A stretch of 64,000 bases of DNA from Heterohyrax brucei. Taxonomy: Eukaryota > Chordata > Mammalia > Hyracoidea > Procaviidae. Below the pieces are notes generated by a model. That model searched no databases. It saw only the letters and a list, made by a program, of their open reading frames with translations, and had not been told where the DNA came from. Below are positions 36,565 to 48,165 of this stretch, piece after piece (within the stretch, counting starts at the first letter, position 1; every line of letters begins with the position of its first letter). The DNA lies in the NCBI GenBank assembly GCA_028571685.1, contig CM053156.1, positions 87,733,049-87,797,048 of the forward strand, given 5' to 3'. The position numbers and the translations under genes were made by a program.

Positions 36565-38030
36565 TTTCTTTTTATTGTGAGTTAAGAACAATTTTACAAT
36601 CTATAGCATGTTGCCATATAACACCTAGAACTTGCACCTCTATTCTATTCTTGCTGCGCTTACCCTCACCCACCACCCACCCATATGACAGCATGCCTCC
36701 CCTTCTGTCCGGAACTTCCTGTGGCCTTTTGGGAAAGGTCTGGCCCTCCTCATCCAATCAACTCAGCTCTAGCAAAGCGTCCCTCTGACAACCTCGTGTA
36801 CATTTTTAAAGATTTGTTCGCCTCCCGTTTCACTCTGTGTTTTGCACGGTCCAGGCCAGTCTTTGTCTGGGGAGCTGGCCTGGGTGCTGGATGCAGTTTG
36901 GGGTTAGAGAGTTTGGGGGCCACGCTCACAGGGGGCCCTCTGTTCAGATGGACCATCAAGGGTGGTCTTTCAGTAGAGTTCTAGCTGTGCCCTCCATCAC
37001 CTGCTGTGTCTGGAGCTCTGTTCTGTGTACCCCATCCGGGCTGTCGTTGCTGGTGGCCGGGCACCATCTAGTTCCTCTGGTCCCGTGCCGAAGCAGGCTA
37101 TGGCTCATATGGCCCCTTCCACCTGGTGGGCTCATATTTTTCTCCTGTCCTTGATGCCCTCCATTTGCCCCAGGTCCAGGTGGACTGGGACCATTTGGTG
37201 CTATTTAGATGGCAGCTTGCTAGCTTTTAAGACCCTCAGTCACCACTCACCCGGGTGGTATGTGGGGTGATATCTTGAGAGAGGGAGAGAGAAAAACCTT
37301 AGGTATCCCAATTAGTCTCGATGTCCCCTGAGAGCATGGCCCCGCAATCTCAGACCCCATTTTTCTGTTCTTCCAAAGTGGTAGTCCAAATTAAAGGGGA
37401 AAGTTTGGTTTTGAAGTTGAATAGTTGTGGGTACCCCACTTCTAGTACATACTGTCACATCCTATACCTATCCCCAATTCTAACCACTATCTGATTGGTA
37501 AAAAATACCTCTCCCTCCCTGTCCCACCCCCGTAACCATCAATATTGATTTCCACTGTGCATAAATGATTAGTTGAATCCTTAGAATAATGGTCTCATAC
37601 AAAATTTGTCCTTTTGTGTCTTGCTAATTTAGTGCAACATGATTTCCTCTAGATGGTCCCACACTGACAAGTAATTCTCTGAGTCATCTTTGTGTCTTAT
37701 CATTGCGTAGTATTCCATTATATGAACATGCCACAGTTCGTTTAACTGTGCGTCTGTTGGTGGGCATCTAGGTGGTTTCCCAGTTTTTGCTGTTGTGGAG
37801 AGAGCTGCAATAAACACTGGTGTGCTAGGGTCTGTTTGAGTGGTTTTCTTTATTTCTTTGGGATATATTCCAGGGAACGGGTTTGCTGGATTGCATGGTA
37901 TTTCTATTTCTAGGTTTTTAAGAAAGCACGAAATCAATTTCCGTAGTGGTTGAACCATTTTACAGTCCCACCAACAGTGTAGAAGAGTTCCAGTCTCTCG
38001 ACATTCTCTGAAAAGTAGAATTCTTGAAGG
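36565..38030 (-). mobile_element. L1 LINE, 5'-truncated (3' UTR and ORF2 end)
   Basis: Minus-strand ORF2 C-terminus at 38030-37640 includes 'LLHCWWDCKMVQPLRKLI' and 'HIMEYYAMIRHKDD', followed toward the left by a 3' UTR (37640-36575) with the 'gggcaccatctagttcctc' box. The T-rich start at 36540-36575 marks the tail. It stops abruptly at about 38030, a normal 5' truncation. The long minus frame (38297-37629) combines L1 and flanking sequence and is not a gene. Confidence 0.88.
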
Positions 38031-39055
38031 TTGTTTTAGCACAGTGATGTTGAAAATGTCCTGAGCTGATGGGAAGGATATAAGATCCTGCTGTCCTTCC
38101 TGGCCAGCTGTCCACCTCTGCATAGGGTAGCCTCCTGAGTCCAGTGAAATTCCTCGTGGGTCCCTGCCTCCTTCCAGGCCTGTCAGACATCGCTCCGTAG
38201 TCAGGGGGTTCTCATGAGGTGGCTGCCCTCTCCACACGACCACCACAAGGTGGGTGTCTGTACCCTGCCCAGACAGCTGGCCTCTTGGACCAAGCATTCC
38301 TTTTCATCCTCTCTCTGTTTTCTTCTGTCGCTTCTGCCAGGTAGGGCAGGAGAGAGGAAGGTATGTAGGACGTTCTTCCTGGCTTGTTCCTCCTGTCCCT
38401 TCAGGGGTCTCTTTCACTGCGGGCTTAGGAACATTGTGCCCTCAGGTTAGTGGGAAAGAGGTGTTTCTGGTGGGGAAAACAGTCTACTCTTATCCTTCTC
38501 TGAAGTACATGCTGTTTTTATCAATCAAGGCCCAGGTTTAAAAAGAGAAGAAATGGGATTTATTCGTTTTTCCCCTCGCTTAAAAAAGTTATTGCGGGAG
38601 AAGGGTGGAGCAGCACAAAATTAGCATTTAGAAAATGTTTCCAAACCCTCGCTGGCTGGAGTCTGGCCGCCTGGCTCAGCACTGTGAGAGGCGTTGCTAC
38701 GTGACGTCCATTTTGGTTGCTACCGTCCACCTCACGCCCTTTTGTCTCTTCTGAATTCCTCAGAGGGCAGGAGCCTCTGGGGAGGGCACCTGGGTACCTG
38801 CTCGGCTGCTAACCCAGCGTTCGTGGCTTCATGTCCACCCAGGAGGCACCTCAGGCCACAGCCTTGGCCATCCATGTGGCCATCCATGTGATGTCCAGAG
38901 GCTCAGCCGTCAAAAACCCCGTGAAGCACAGTTGTACCCTGACACACGACTCTGTGGCAGCATGGCTGGCACGGCTAGCCTAGGGCTTCCCCCTAGGAAG
39001 AACCTCATGATGACTGGTTCTCCTTGGCCTTCTTTCCTGGTGATGGTGGGTTTGG
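38031..39055. other. Unique non-coding sequence
   Basis: No exon or repeat was recognised beyond the small frames at 38214-38541. Confidence 0.4.
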
Positions 39056-39057
39056 GG

Positions 39058-39245
39058 AAGAGAACCCTGGTGGTGCAATGGTTGAAGCACTCGGCTGCTA
39101 ACCAAAAGGCCGTGGGTTGGAACCCATCAGCCCACCCAAGGGAGAAAGAGGTGGCAATCTTCTGTAAAGATTCACAGACTTGGGAAGTAGGCAGTTCTAC
39201 TCTGTCTTAAAGGGTCACCGAGTCAGAATAGAACTGACAACAACG
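39058..39245 (+). mobile_element. AfroSINE
   Basis: Starts 'aagagaaccctggtggtgc', contains 'aaccaaaaggccgtgggtt' and ends 'agtcagaatagaactgaca'. Confidence 0.9.
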
Positions 39246-39364
39246 TGTAGTAGACCATTTGGGAAGAGAAGAGACAACATAGTGTGCGTGTATGTTTTAA
39301 TTTTCAAAATAGGCTTTTTGGAGATTATTTGGGCATACCTGGCCCAAACCAGACTTCCTGCCAT

Positions 39365-39505
39365 AGTGTTGCTTCTGGCTCTTAATGACACTATAGGACA
39401 GGGTGCAACCGCCCCATAGGGTTTCCAAGGAGTGCCTGGTGGATTTGAACTGCTGATCTTTTGGTTAGCAGTTGTAGCTCTTAACTAGTACACCACCTGG
39501 GGTCT
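39365..39505 (-). mobile_element. AfroSINE (reverse)
   Basis: Contains 'gcaaccgccccatagggtt', 'tggatttgaactgctgatc' and 'ttaactagtacaccacctg' on the plus strand, the reverse of the SINE body. Confidence 0.88.
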
Positions 39506-39739
39506 CCTGTTTGTGAGTGACAGTGTCAAAATTTTCTTGAAAATCATAGAAGGACTGTGGGATGCTAGTTCTCTCTGAAGATGTGTGACAACCTGGCTTT
39601 TTGTCCACTGAGCCTTTTTGGAATACCCATAATTTACTTCTCCATCAAGGGCTATGAGGCGTTCTCCACACTTGGGACATTTGCGAGGTATCCAATTGAG
39701 ACGTGGAGGTACCATCTCCCTTTCCTCAAAAGGCCATCT

Positions 39740-39927
39740 TTATTGGTGATAATGACTCATTTCTCGACGACGTCTATCTTCTCCATTGGTCGTGAGGTTG
39801 CTCACCGGTCCAGTCGTGAGGATTTTTGTTTCCTTGATGTTGAGGTGCAGTTCCTACTGAAGCCTGCGGTCTTTGATCTTCATCAGTGAGTGCTTCAAAT
39901 CCTCTTCACTTTCAGCAAGCAAAACTG
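39740..39927 (-). mobile_element. RTE LINE, inverted 5' piece
   Basis: The minus strand encodes the RTE stretch 'LAESEEDLKHSLMKIKD' and 'LHLNIKETKILTTGPV', which in intact elements lies immediately before 'DFILLGST'. That following part is on the opposite strand at 39928. Confidence 0.85.
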
Positions 39928-40510
39928 TCAGGGATTTCATTTTACTTGGTTCCACAATCAATGCCCATGGAAGAAGGAGTCAAGAAAATCAAAGGATGTA
40001 TTGCATTGGGCAAAGGTGCTGCAAAAGACCTCTTTAAGGTGTTGAAAAGCAAAGGTATCACCGTAAAGACTGAAATGTGCCTGACCCAAGCAATAGTGTT
40101 TTGATCTCTTGGGTGCGAAAGCTGGACAGGGAAGACTGAAGGAGATTTGATGCCTTTGAACTGCAGTGTTGGAGAAGAAGATTGAATGTGCCATGAACTG
40201 CCCGAACAAATCTGTCTTGGAAGAAGTACAACCAGAATGCTCTTTAGAAGCAAGATTGGAGAAACTACATCTCATATACTTGGGCTGTGTTATCAGGAGG
40301 GGTTAGTCCCTGGAGACAGATAATCATGCTTGGTAAGGTAGAGGGTCAGTAAAAAAGAGCAAGACCCTCCAGAGGTGGATGGGCACACTGGCCGTGACAA
40401 CTGTGAGCTCAGGGACAGGAGTGCGGTGAGGACAGCACAGGGCCCGGCAGGGTCTCCTGTCGTACGCAGGGTTGCTGTGAGTCTGAACCGACTCAGTAGC
40501 TAATAGCAAC
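39928..40510 (+). mobile_element. RTE LINE 3' part, following an inverted piece
   Basis: Plus-strand text begins 'DFILLGSTINAHG' at 39934 and continues 'RCCKRPL..LKSKGITVKTEMCLTQ' with a frameshift. The element ends with 'ctgtgagtctgaaccgact' + 'cagtagctaatagc' at about 40476-40507. Confidence 0.88.
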
Positions 40511-41339
40511 AGCATCACATCACCCTAACTCAGCTCTGGACCCCACAGCCACCCCAGGTGGACAGCAGAGCATGCCTGGCACTGGGGCACTAGGAGGGTC
40601 CCATGCTAACCAGTCAACCACATAAAAACTTTCCTAAGCACATTCTGTCCCCAAACCAGCTTCCCTGTCCCCTCCACCCCAAGGCCAGGAGCCCAATTTC
40701 ACATATAAAAATATAAGATACCCAGTTAAAGTTGAATTTCAGATGAACATTTTTTTAATCATGAGTATATTCCAAGTATTTCATGGGATAGACTTACACT
40801 AAAAATAATTATTTACTTATTTACTTGCTTAGCTGAAATTGAGGTAGAACGGGCATCCTGTGTCTTGTCCGGGTACCAGCCCTTCCCAAGGCAAAATCTC
40901 TAAGGCCTTTGACTGCCCTCTCTGGCCCAGCTTAAAAATTCACCCTCAACATTCTTTGAAGTCAGGTTTCACCTCTCAGTCTTGGTCCTTTGGGGGTTCC
41001 TGTTCATCCTGGTGGAGTCTGTCTGGGGCCTTTCTTACAGTTGGGCTAGTTTCTGTTGTTTTTTAAACATATAATCTGTTCCCTTTCCAGGGGGATGGAA
41101 AGCTAGTCCCTGTCCATCAGGCCATCTGGATCCAACATCCCTGGAGTTGGCTCCTTTTGATCTCTGTCTGTCTGTCTCTCTCTCCACTTTTTGGGCTTCA
41201 GTCAGCTGTTTCTCCTCTAGAGACCGACCGTGACAGCCCTCAGAGGAGAGACGGGGTGGAGATGATGTTGGGGTTGTTTGGGGCCTTCACCTATTTCTTC
41301 TCCAACAAGGAAAGGCCATACTGTTCTTTCTTCTTTTGA
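40511..41339. other. Unique non-coding sequence
   Basis: Nothing recognisable, apart from AT-rich 40700-40840. No exon. Confidence 0.4.
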
Positions 41340-42861
41340 AAAGCTAAAAAATGGAGGGAGAAGGGTTAATGTTCTTTTCTCTTTGAAATTGGTGAGGGAA
41401 AAAGCATCAAAGCCTGAATCACCCTGGCTTAGAAAATGCTCTCAGAAGCTGTAATCAGTGGAGAGACTCGATCTTATACACAGGGTACATTTCAACACTA
41501 AAACCCATTTTAAGTTGTATTATCCACCTCATTCTATTTTGTCTCCTCTCATTCTCTTCCCCTTGTGTTTATTAGAGGCTGGATATGGGTTTCTTTCCCT
41601 GAGAGAACTTCCGTAATAATGAAGTATACTCGACAGTCTTTCACAGGTAATACAGGACTGAAAGGTGTTCTGTCAGGAAAATGGGTAGCCTCGTTTTCCT
41701 CTGTGTGAGAGAAATATTTGAGGTAAAATAGAGTAATAATTTCTCAAAATGGAAGTTTTGAAGGTCATGTTTGCCTAGAGAAGTGGGAAACTCCTCGAAG
41801 CCGTAGAAGGTGCAAGGGAGATTGTAATTACCACTGCGTACCGGTCAGGCGCCCCGTCGTCTCTCCTGCTTTGCCAGCAGTCTTGGGGTTCGAGCCTCTT
41901 TGTGGTTTTCTCATGTTTTCTCAACACTGACTTCTTTGATTTTCATGGGGTGCCTGAGCGAGGGAACTCCCCAGAACCCACTCAGCAGAGCCCACCCTCC
42001 CTCTTTGATGGGTGTCTCTGCAGTTCTCTCATTATTTTTCTGTCAGCGTTCGTAGAAAGAGTGTAAGCTACTTTATTTCCCGACCACTATGTTACTGTAC
42101 TTGACAGTCATTTAAGCTGTGTATTCTTTTTTCTGATTTGACTCTAATGATAACGTATTTTTTAAAAAAGGTAAGTGTAGAAGATTTCCTGAATAAATTT
42201 TGGCTGACAGCTGCTACAGGTACAACTTTCCACCCTTCTCTCATCTCTTTTTGTGTGACCTGGGTTCTCCACACTTCATTTGGTTCTGGTTTCTTTCTGT
42301 GAGTACCATAGGTGACCTGTGACTGGGATGGTAGACTGTCTCACCGAGCTATCTCGTTTTGACTTGGCTGTCCTTCATTCAAGAAAGAAAGTAAATAGCT
42401 GAGCAGTGTGAGAGACCCCTCAGCCGCCGAGAGCCTCCCCCAGGAGTGGAGTTAGGTAATTGCCTTAAAAGGGCAGCATTTCTAAAGATTGTCTTCTCAA
42501 CCCTCTCGTGTCCAGTTTGTTTATTTATTTATTTGTTCTTATGCTGCCCCATCCAGAACCCTCTTGGCTTCTGTGTGTCGTTCGTGCAAATGTATGTGTC
42601 TGGCTCAAGATTCATTTCCCATCCCATCCTCTGTGGTTTCTCCAGGAGGAATTTTCTGGATGTACGCTATTGTTTATGTACTTGTCTGCAGTCAAGAGTT
42701 AAAGGCCACCTCCTGCTTTCTCTCATATCCTCAAGTCTTTTCCTGTATTGCTTTAGGACTGCGGAACGGACCCCTTTTGTGGACGGCAGGGTGGAAGTCT
42801 TCAGGAAAGATGGAGAGATTTTTCAAGGGGTGGACTTTTTTGATATTTTCAATAGTTGTTT

Positions 42862-43070
42862 GGAGCCCCTGAGTGGTACCAACTGTCATCCCTTTGCTTG
42901 GCTGTGAGCCAAAAGATTGGCAGTTGGCATCTAGAGGTACTCCGGGAGAGGGGCCTGGTAGTCTGCTCCCAAGAGATCAGCTGTTGAAAACCCCAGCTCC
43001 GCTCTGATGCCCATGGGTCGCCAGGAGTCAGACTCAACTGGATGGCAACTGTTTGGGGTTTGTTTTAATA
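42862..43070 (+). mobile_element. AfroSINE (long variant) inserted in the array
   Basis: Starts 'tggagcccctgagtggtac', contains 'aaaagattggcagttggca' and ends 'ctcaactggatggcaactg' before 'tttggggtttg'. Removing it brings array units at 42791 and 43728 to a spacing near 0.73 kb. Confidence 0.85.
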
Positions 43071-44033
43071 TGTCAGTCTCTGTCCTTGTAAAGTAAATCT
43101 AGAAATCAGATTTCCTGATTAGTTTGGTAGGTATCAAAAATACTTCTACAACAGCATTCTTTCTCTTTTTTTAATTCCCTCTCTTCTTGGAATTTGGCAC
43201 TGTGGTTCTTACCTGTACTTTGGGTACGCTTTGGCTTTGCGCGTAACTGAGCTTTTCAATTTTCAACGCTCTCTGAGCAGACCGATTACTTTGGGAGGAA
43301 GGTAAAAGCTGTCACTCTGAGTCGAAGAGACAGTTTCTGAAGTAAAAATTCCCATAATTCAAGTGTCACATCAGAAGAGATAGCATTTCTAAAGCTGGAG
43401 TGAGGACAAAAGAAAAACTTCGTGGACTCTGCAAGAATCGGATCTGTCTCCTCTTATTACTCTCCCTTTGTGACTGGTGGCTCAGTCCAACTCCCGTGTG
43501 ACTGTGGAGTTCAAGTCTCTTTGGTCTCCTGATAACAAAGCAGAACTAACTCTTGGTATTTTATTCCCAGCTCTGGCTGAAAGAATTCATGATTGTTCCC
43601 CTTTATTTTTCTGTCAGAACCCTTAGAAACCACATAGAGGCTTTTTGCTCAAAAAAGAAAAAAAGAAAAATATACTTGTGTTGCATTGTTCCAGGAGAGC
43701 AGTGACAGCAGCCCTCTTTCTTTTGAGGTGGAAATCTTGAGAAAAGATGAAGCCAAGTTGAAAGCATTTGAATGGTGGCATAGTCCACCCCGTTTTCTTT
43801 CAGCATAAGGAAAACCATGCTTATGAAATAAGCCAGAAAGCTTACATTCTTGAGTAAATTTTGGTAGGAAAGTTTTAAGAGGGTATTTTTGGCCAGCTTT
43901 TATGCTTTTCCCTTTATCTCAATCCCCTGGCTCTTAAATATTATTGAAGAAATACTCTTCAGTTCTGTACATAAGCAAGATTCTACATTACAGAACTGAA
44001 ATTCTCCAGTCTGGCTTCTCCACCACTTATTGT

Positions 44034-44113
44034 TCAGGAGAAATGTCTGAGTGGGAGAAAGTTTTGAATTTTCTAAACATTTGCCTTTCATCTCCAAAGC
44101 AAAAAAGAAAAGA
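44034..44113 (-). ncRNA. Weak C/D-snoRNA-like block, copy 1
   Basis: Block S on the minus strand reads 'agatgaaagg' near 44094 and a D-like 'ctga' at 44037-44034, about 60 nt apart. See the array and the 44834-44912 entry. Speculative. Confidence 0.1.
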
Positions 44114-44235
44114 GGACGGCAAAGGTAGGTGTTCCAAAGTGGAAAAAAAAAGAAAATTACCTAAGCATCACAGGAGAGAGAACATCAAAATATGTCATAA
44201 AACAGAAAAGTATCCCCACATCCTCTTTTCCTGAT

Positions 44236-44400
44236 CTTTTTTTTTTTTTTTTTTTTGGTAAAATAAAGTTTTATGAATCTGCAGATTAGGTTCCAGGGAG
44301 GAGCTGAGTGCTTCCCCACCATCTCTGTCTTCACCAAGACCGGCCTGCGGTGGTTTTCCTGGGTGGCTGGAAGACCAGAGTGGATGAGGCCAGCTCCATT
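44236..44400 (-). pseudogene. Retrocopy 3' end of an unidentified mRNA
   Basis: A 20-base poly(T) at 44238-44257 is followed by sequence that on the minus strand ends 'gattcataaaactttattt' before poly(A), so it looks like a processed transcript tail. The upstream minus sequence is GC-rich ('ccaccgcaggccggtcttg') and unlike its neighbours. It interrupts the array. Gene of origin not recognised. Confidence 0.5.
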
Positions 44401-44833
44401 ATTTTCTTTCTTGGCTCTGGTTTGAGTTTAACATCCCATTTTTTCTCCCATCAAGATTAATGAGGGAGAGAAGAGAAGATCTTGCTTCCCAGCTATTATC
44501 ACTGAAATGGATCAATTTCTTCTTTTTAAGGATGCAAATCTTGAGGGAAAATGAGCTCTCTTGAAAATAAGACCTCAATTATTTTTCAAGAAATGGACTG
44601 TCTTTTACAGACTCATTTAGTAATGAGAAACATTGAAAATAATAATTCAAAGAGTAGATACTCTTGATTTAATCCTGGCATTATAGATTTCAAATAGTAT
44701 TTTCAATAATTGTGTTATTTTTCTCTCTCTGTTCATCTCATGTCCCCATTTACTCTGTAAATTTTAGGTCCGTGCTGGTCTGGGCACAGACTTTTAACTG
44801 AAATGATTTTAAACATGTCTTTCCACTAAACAT

Positions 44834-44912
44834 CTTTCAGGGAAAAAAAGACAAAATGACCAACAACCTCTGAGAGGGAAGTCTCTTCAAGTTGATTGCC
44901 TTTCATCAAAGA
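44834..44912 (-). ncRNA. Weak C/D-snoRNA-like candidate (array block S)
   Basis: On the minus strand a C-box-like 'ttgatga' (44907-44901) and a D-box-like 'ctga' (44840-44837) are about 70 nt apart, and bases outside them ('tctt' and 'aaga') can pair to form a short terminal stem. Box C/D snoRNAs have this layout. The same two boxes recur at 44034-44094, 45522-45575 and 50070-50127 with changes in the C box, and the D box is lost at about 46347. No C'/D' boxes or guide sequence are evident. Confidence 0.2.
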
Positions 44913-46547
44913 AATAGGGAAGACCTGAGAGCCTCTATGGAAAGCAGTTTCTGAAATAAAACATATGATTACTTAAAAGAGACAGACTTTCAGGAAATTG
45001 CATTAGGATAGAGAAATACTCTGGGAAGTAGCTAGATTTTGATAAGTGTATTTTTCCATTCCTCTGGTGGGTCCTTCCACCACGTCTCTCTGAGGAAGGA
45101 GTCTGAGGTTTGCCACCGTGTTGGCTTTCCACAGGCGGTTCTGTGAGGTGGCATTTCCGTGCTTTTTCAGACGGCCCATATCTGACTCTCCAACGTGATT
45201 GCTCCTGTGGTGGGATTCATAACCCACCTCTTCTGTGGCGTTCACCACAATACTAATCAACGTGTAATTAAGGTCCTAATTTTCTTCTCTTCAGCTGCGC
45301 TGTGCACTACATCAACTACATAGAACTGAGCTTCTTAAGTTGTTAACAATAAACCTGCATTTAATTCAAGAAAGGGAGGGGGTACTTTCATTCTTTTTCT
45401 TTGTCTCATTTGCTTTCCTTCTCACTCAAATCTCTTCTTTGAATTCTGTGCATGACTAAGCTCTTAAAGACTGAAATACTTTAACTGGATTTTTTTTTTT
45501 TTTCCTTTCCTCTAACATGGTTCAGGTAAAATTCCTCTGGAGATAAAGTTATCAAAGTAACTGTCTTTCATTGAAAAAACAGAAAAGTAAAGAGAGCTGC
45601 TCTGACAGGTACATTCTGAGGTAAAAATGTACCGAATGGCTCTGAAGAGCTAGTAGACTGTCTAAATGTTACATAAGGGTGGTGACATAATTGTCTGAAA
45701 TTGAGTAGATCTGAAATTTTTTCTTTTTAGCCTTTGAATTTAGTCTGCCATGAGTGAACAGGGGGAGGAAAAGGTGGGGAGCAGAATCCTTCGGTGTTTC
45801 TGGTGCCCCATCCCTTCTGTCACAAATCACCTCAAAATATCTTCCAAGGAGAAACAAAATGGCAGCCCGAACTCCAGAATCTCCTCAACAGCTGCCTCCC
45901 TTCCCGCTCTCTCACTTGAGCTAATAGCCCTGCATCATTATTTTCCTGTCAGAATTAATAGAGAAATATTCTTTTCCTAAAGCCATTAGTTAAGTGATAC
46001 TGCTTAAAAATTGCTGAAACAAGAGAACACCTCCTTCTTCAGGGTGTAAATCCTAAGACATGATGAAGCAATTGCTTAAACACATCAGTTACATTCCAAA
46101 GTCTGAACTTTTCCTCTACAATTTTCATTTACCATTAAGAAAGTTTGGAAGTAATGAGCCATAAAGTAGATTCTCTTGACTCAATTTTGGCACTGAAGAA
46201 TTCCAGCCACATTAACAGGTTTTTTTTTCTTTCATCATTTAGGTTTCCGTCTCCCCGCCACTTGTCCTCTCTTTCCTTCAGAGCATTCTCATTGTCTGGG
46301 TTGTTTAGGCGTGGGATGAAACTTCTAACTTAGTGAAAGATTTTAGGGTACTTTCACACTAAATATGTTTTTCTGGAGAAAATGGCAAGTGAAGTGTTCT
46401 CAAACTGATTGCCTTTCATCAAAGGAAGAGAAGAGAAATGAGAACCACAGAGAAAAGTGCCTTCTGAAAAAAAGAGTTTCAAAAATGATTACTTAGAAGA
46501 GGCAAAGTTTCAAAGAACAATTAGGATAGTACAGAAATTACTGCAGA

Positions 46548-47222
46548 CAAGTTGTTGTTACGAGACGCTGTTGAGTCTGCCTTTGACTACAGAGACCACA
46601 TGTGACAGTGCAGAACTGTCTCAGCAGGTTTTCTTGGCTGTAATTTTTCTTTTTAATGAAACTATGCTCACCTTCCTTTTCTGAATTATTTCTCCCCCGA
46701 CATAAACTCATTACCCCCCAAGCTTCCCATCTAACCTTTCAAGTTGCCGTTCTCAATTCCATTGTGTGTAGATACATTTTGTTTTTATCTTTTTTAAGAA
46801 ATCTTACTTTAGTTGAAGGTTTACAGAGCAAGCTAGCTTCTCATAAAACAGTTAAATACGTCTTGTTTTATGACCTTGGCTGTCAACCCCACAACATGCC
46901 AACACTCTTCCTTTTTAACCTTGGATTCCCCATTGTCAGCTTTTCTGTTCCATCCTTGCCCCTGGGTAGGTGTGTTCCTATAGTCTTGTTTTGTTTCATG
47001 GGCCTGAACGAACAATCTCTGGCCAAAGGGTGAACTTTAGGAGAGACTTTATTAATGAGTTAAAGGGGTTTCCAGGGGCCACATTCTTACGGTTTCTCCG
47101 CTCTCTGTCACCTGGCTGTAATTTTGTGGGGGCATGTTGCTGGGTCTTTCTCCTGTGTGGGTTTAACTGCTAGGCTTTTGGTTTCCATCTGCATGCTTAA
47201 CCATCACACCACTAGGGCTCCC
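46548..47222 (-). mobile_element. AfroSINE (reverse) split by an L1 3' UTR insertion
   Basis: The SINE 5' half in reverse runs 46551-46647 and its 3' half 47113-47222 ('gtttaactgctaggctttt' ... 'accactagggctccc'). Between them is L1 3' UTR-like sequence (46650-47110, minus, T-rich start). The 13-bp 'tggctgtaatttt' occurs at 46635-46647 and at 47113-47125, a perfect target-site duplication. Confidence 0.8.
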
Positions 47223-47961
47223 TTCCAGTTGTAGTTAGGAATGGAGGAATATGTGTTTTCTTCCTTCTTCTCGTCTTATCTCTGCCCGAGAAACTAGCCT
47301 GTAGTTACTGTGAGTATCAGAACCCACCTTCCTCTGTTAGCAGTCTGCTCTGCCTCTCCAGTGAAGGAATAACGTGTCAGCACTTCCTGCTCGTGCCTGG
47401 GCACACTCTAGTGTTCTCCCCCATTATTTTCAGTGTGAATTTTAGAGCCAATATCATTATTTGTCTTTTTTCTTTCAAAACAGTAAAAGAATGCCATGTT
47501 AATGGTAACAAAGAAAGCTACACAGACACATCCTAGGAAGACCACACAATTTTCAGCCCACTGCCCACCGAGGCCACCAGAGTTAGGTTGGGACACATCT
47601 TTCCGTGCCTTTCTCCGTGTACGTACAAATGTAGACAGACAAACGGATCTTATCACATGTAGTAATCCATACCTCTTTTCTTCTGAATGTATCTCATGCA
47701 AAATTCTAGACCAATGGAGAGTATGGTTTGATCAGTGGCACGATGTGCGTACACAGCATTTACTTCCTGAACTCTTCTCCTGTGGGGGGCAGTCCTGTTG
47801 CTTCCTGTTGTGTCCCCTAGTGTGACCATTGCCACATTGAACATTCTTGTGCAGTCTCCCAAGAGATGATTGTTGGGTCAGTGGTTTTATAATTATATAT
47901 TTTATTTTATACAATGCTACTGGGTTACTTTTCAAAAAGAAGTTTAATAGGTAAAAAGAAG

Positions 47962-48165
47962 TCAGCTACTGCTGAGTTGAGTGTGACTCATGGTGACCCA
48001 TGTGTCATGGAACCCATGAACTGGTCTCCATAGAGTTTTCAGCGGTGGATTTTTTTCAGAAGCAATTCACTAGGGCTCTCTTCCAAGTTACCTCTGGGTG
48101 GACTTGAACTCCCACCCTGAGCTCAGCAGCCAAGAGTGTTTAGCATTTGCTCTACAGACAGGTTT
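47962..48165 (-). mobile_element. AfroSINE (reverse) in the array
   Basis: Contains 'actgctgagttgagtgtga', 'ggtggacttgaactcccac' and 'gtttagcatttgctctaca' on the plus strand. Confidence 0.75.

Noticed and set aside
37629-38297. 222-aa minus frame
   Set aside because: Its C-terminal half is L1 ORF2 and its N-terminal half is unrelated flank; not a gene.
42446-42907. 153-aa plus frame that follows a TTTAG acceptor-like site and ends inside a SINE
   Set aside because: It spans array spacer, block Q and an AfroSINE start, and the other array units do not keep the frame.
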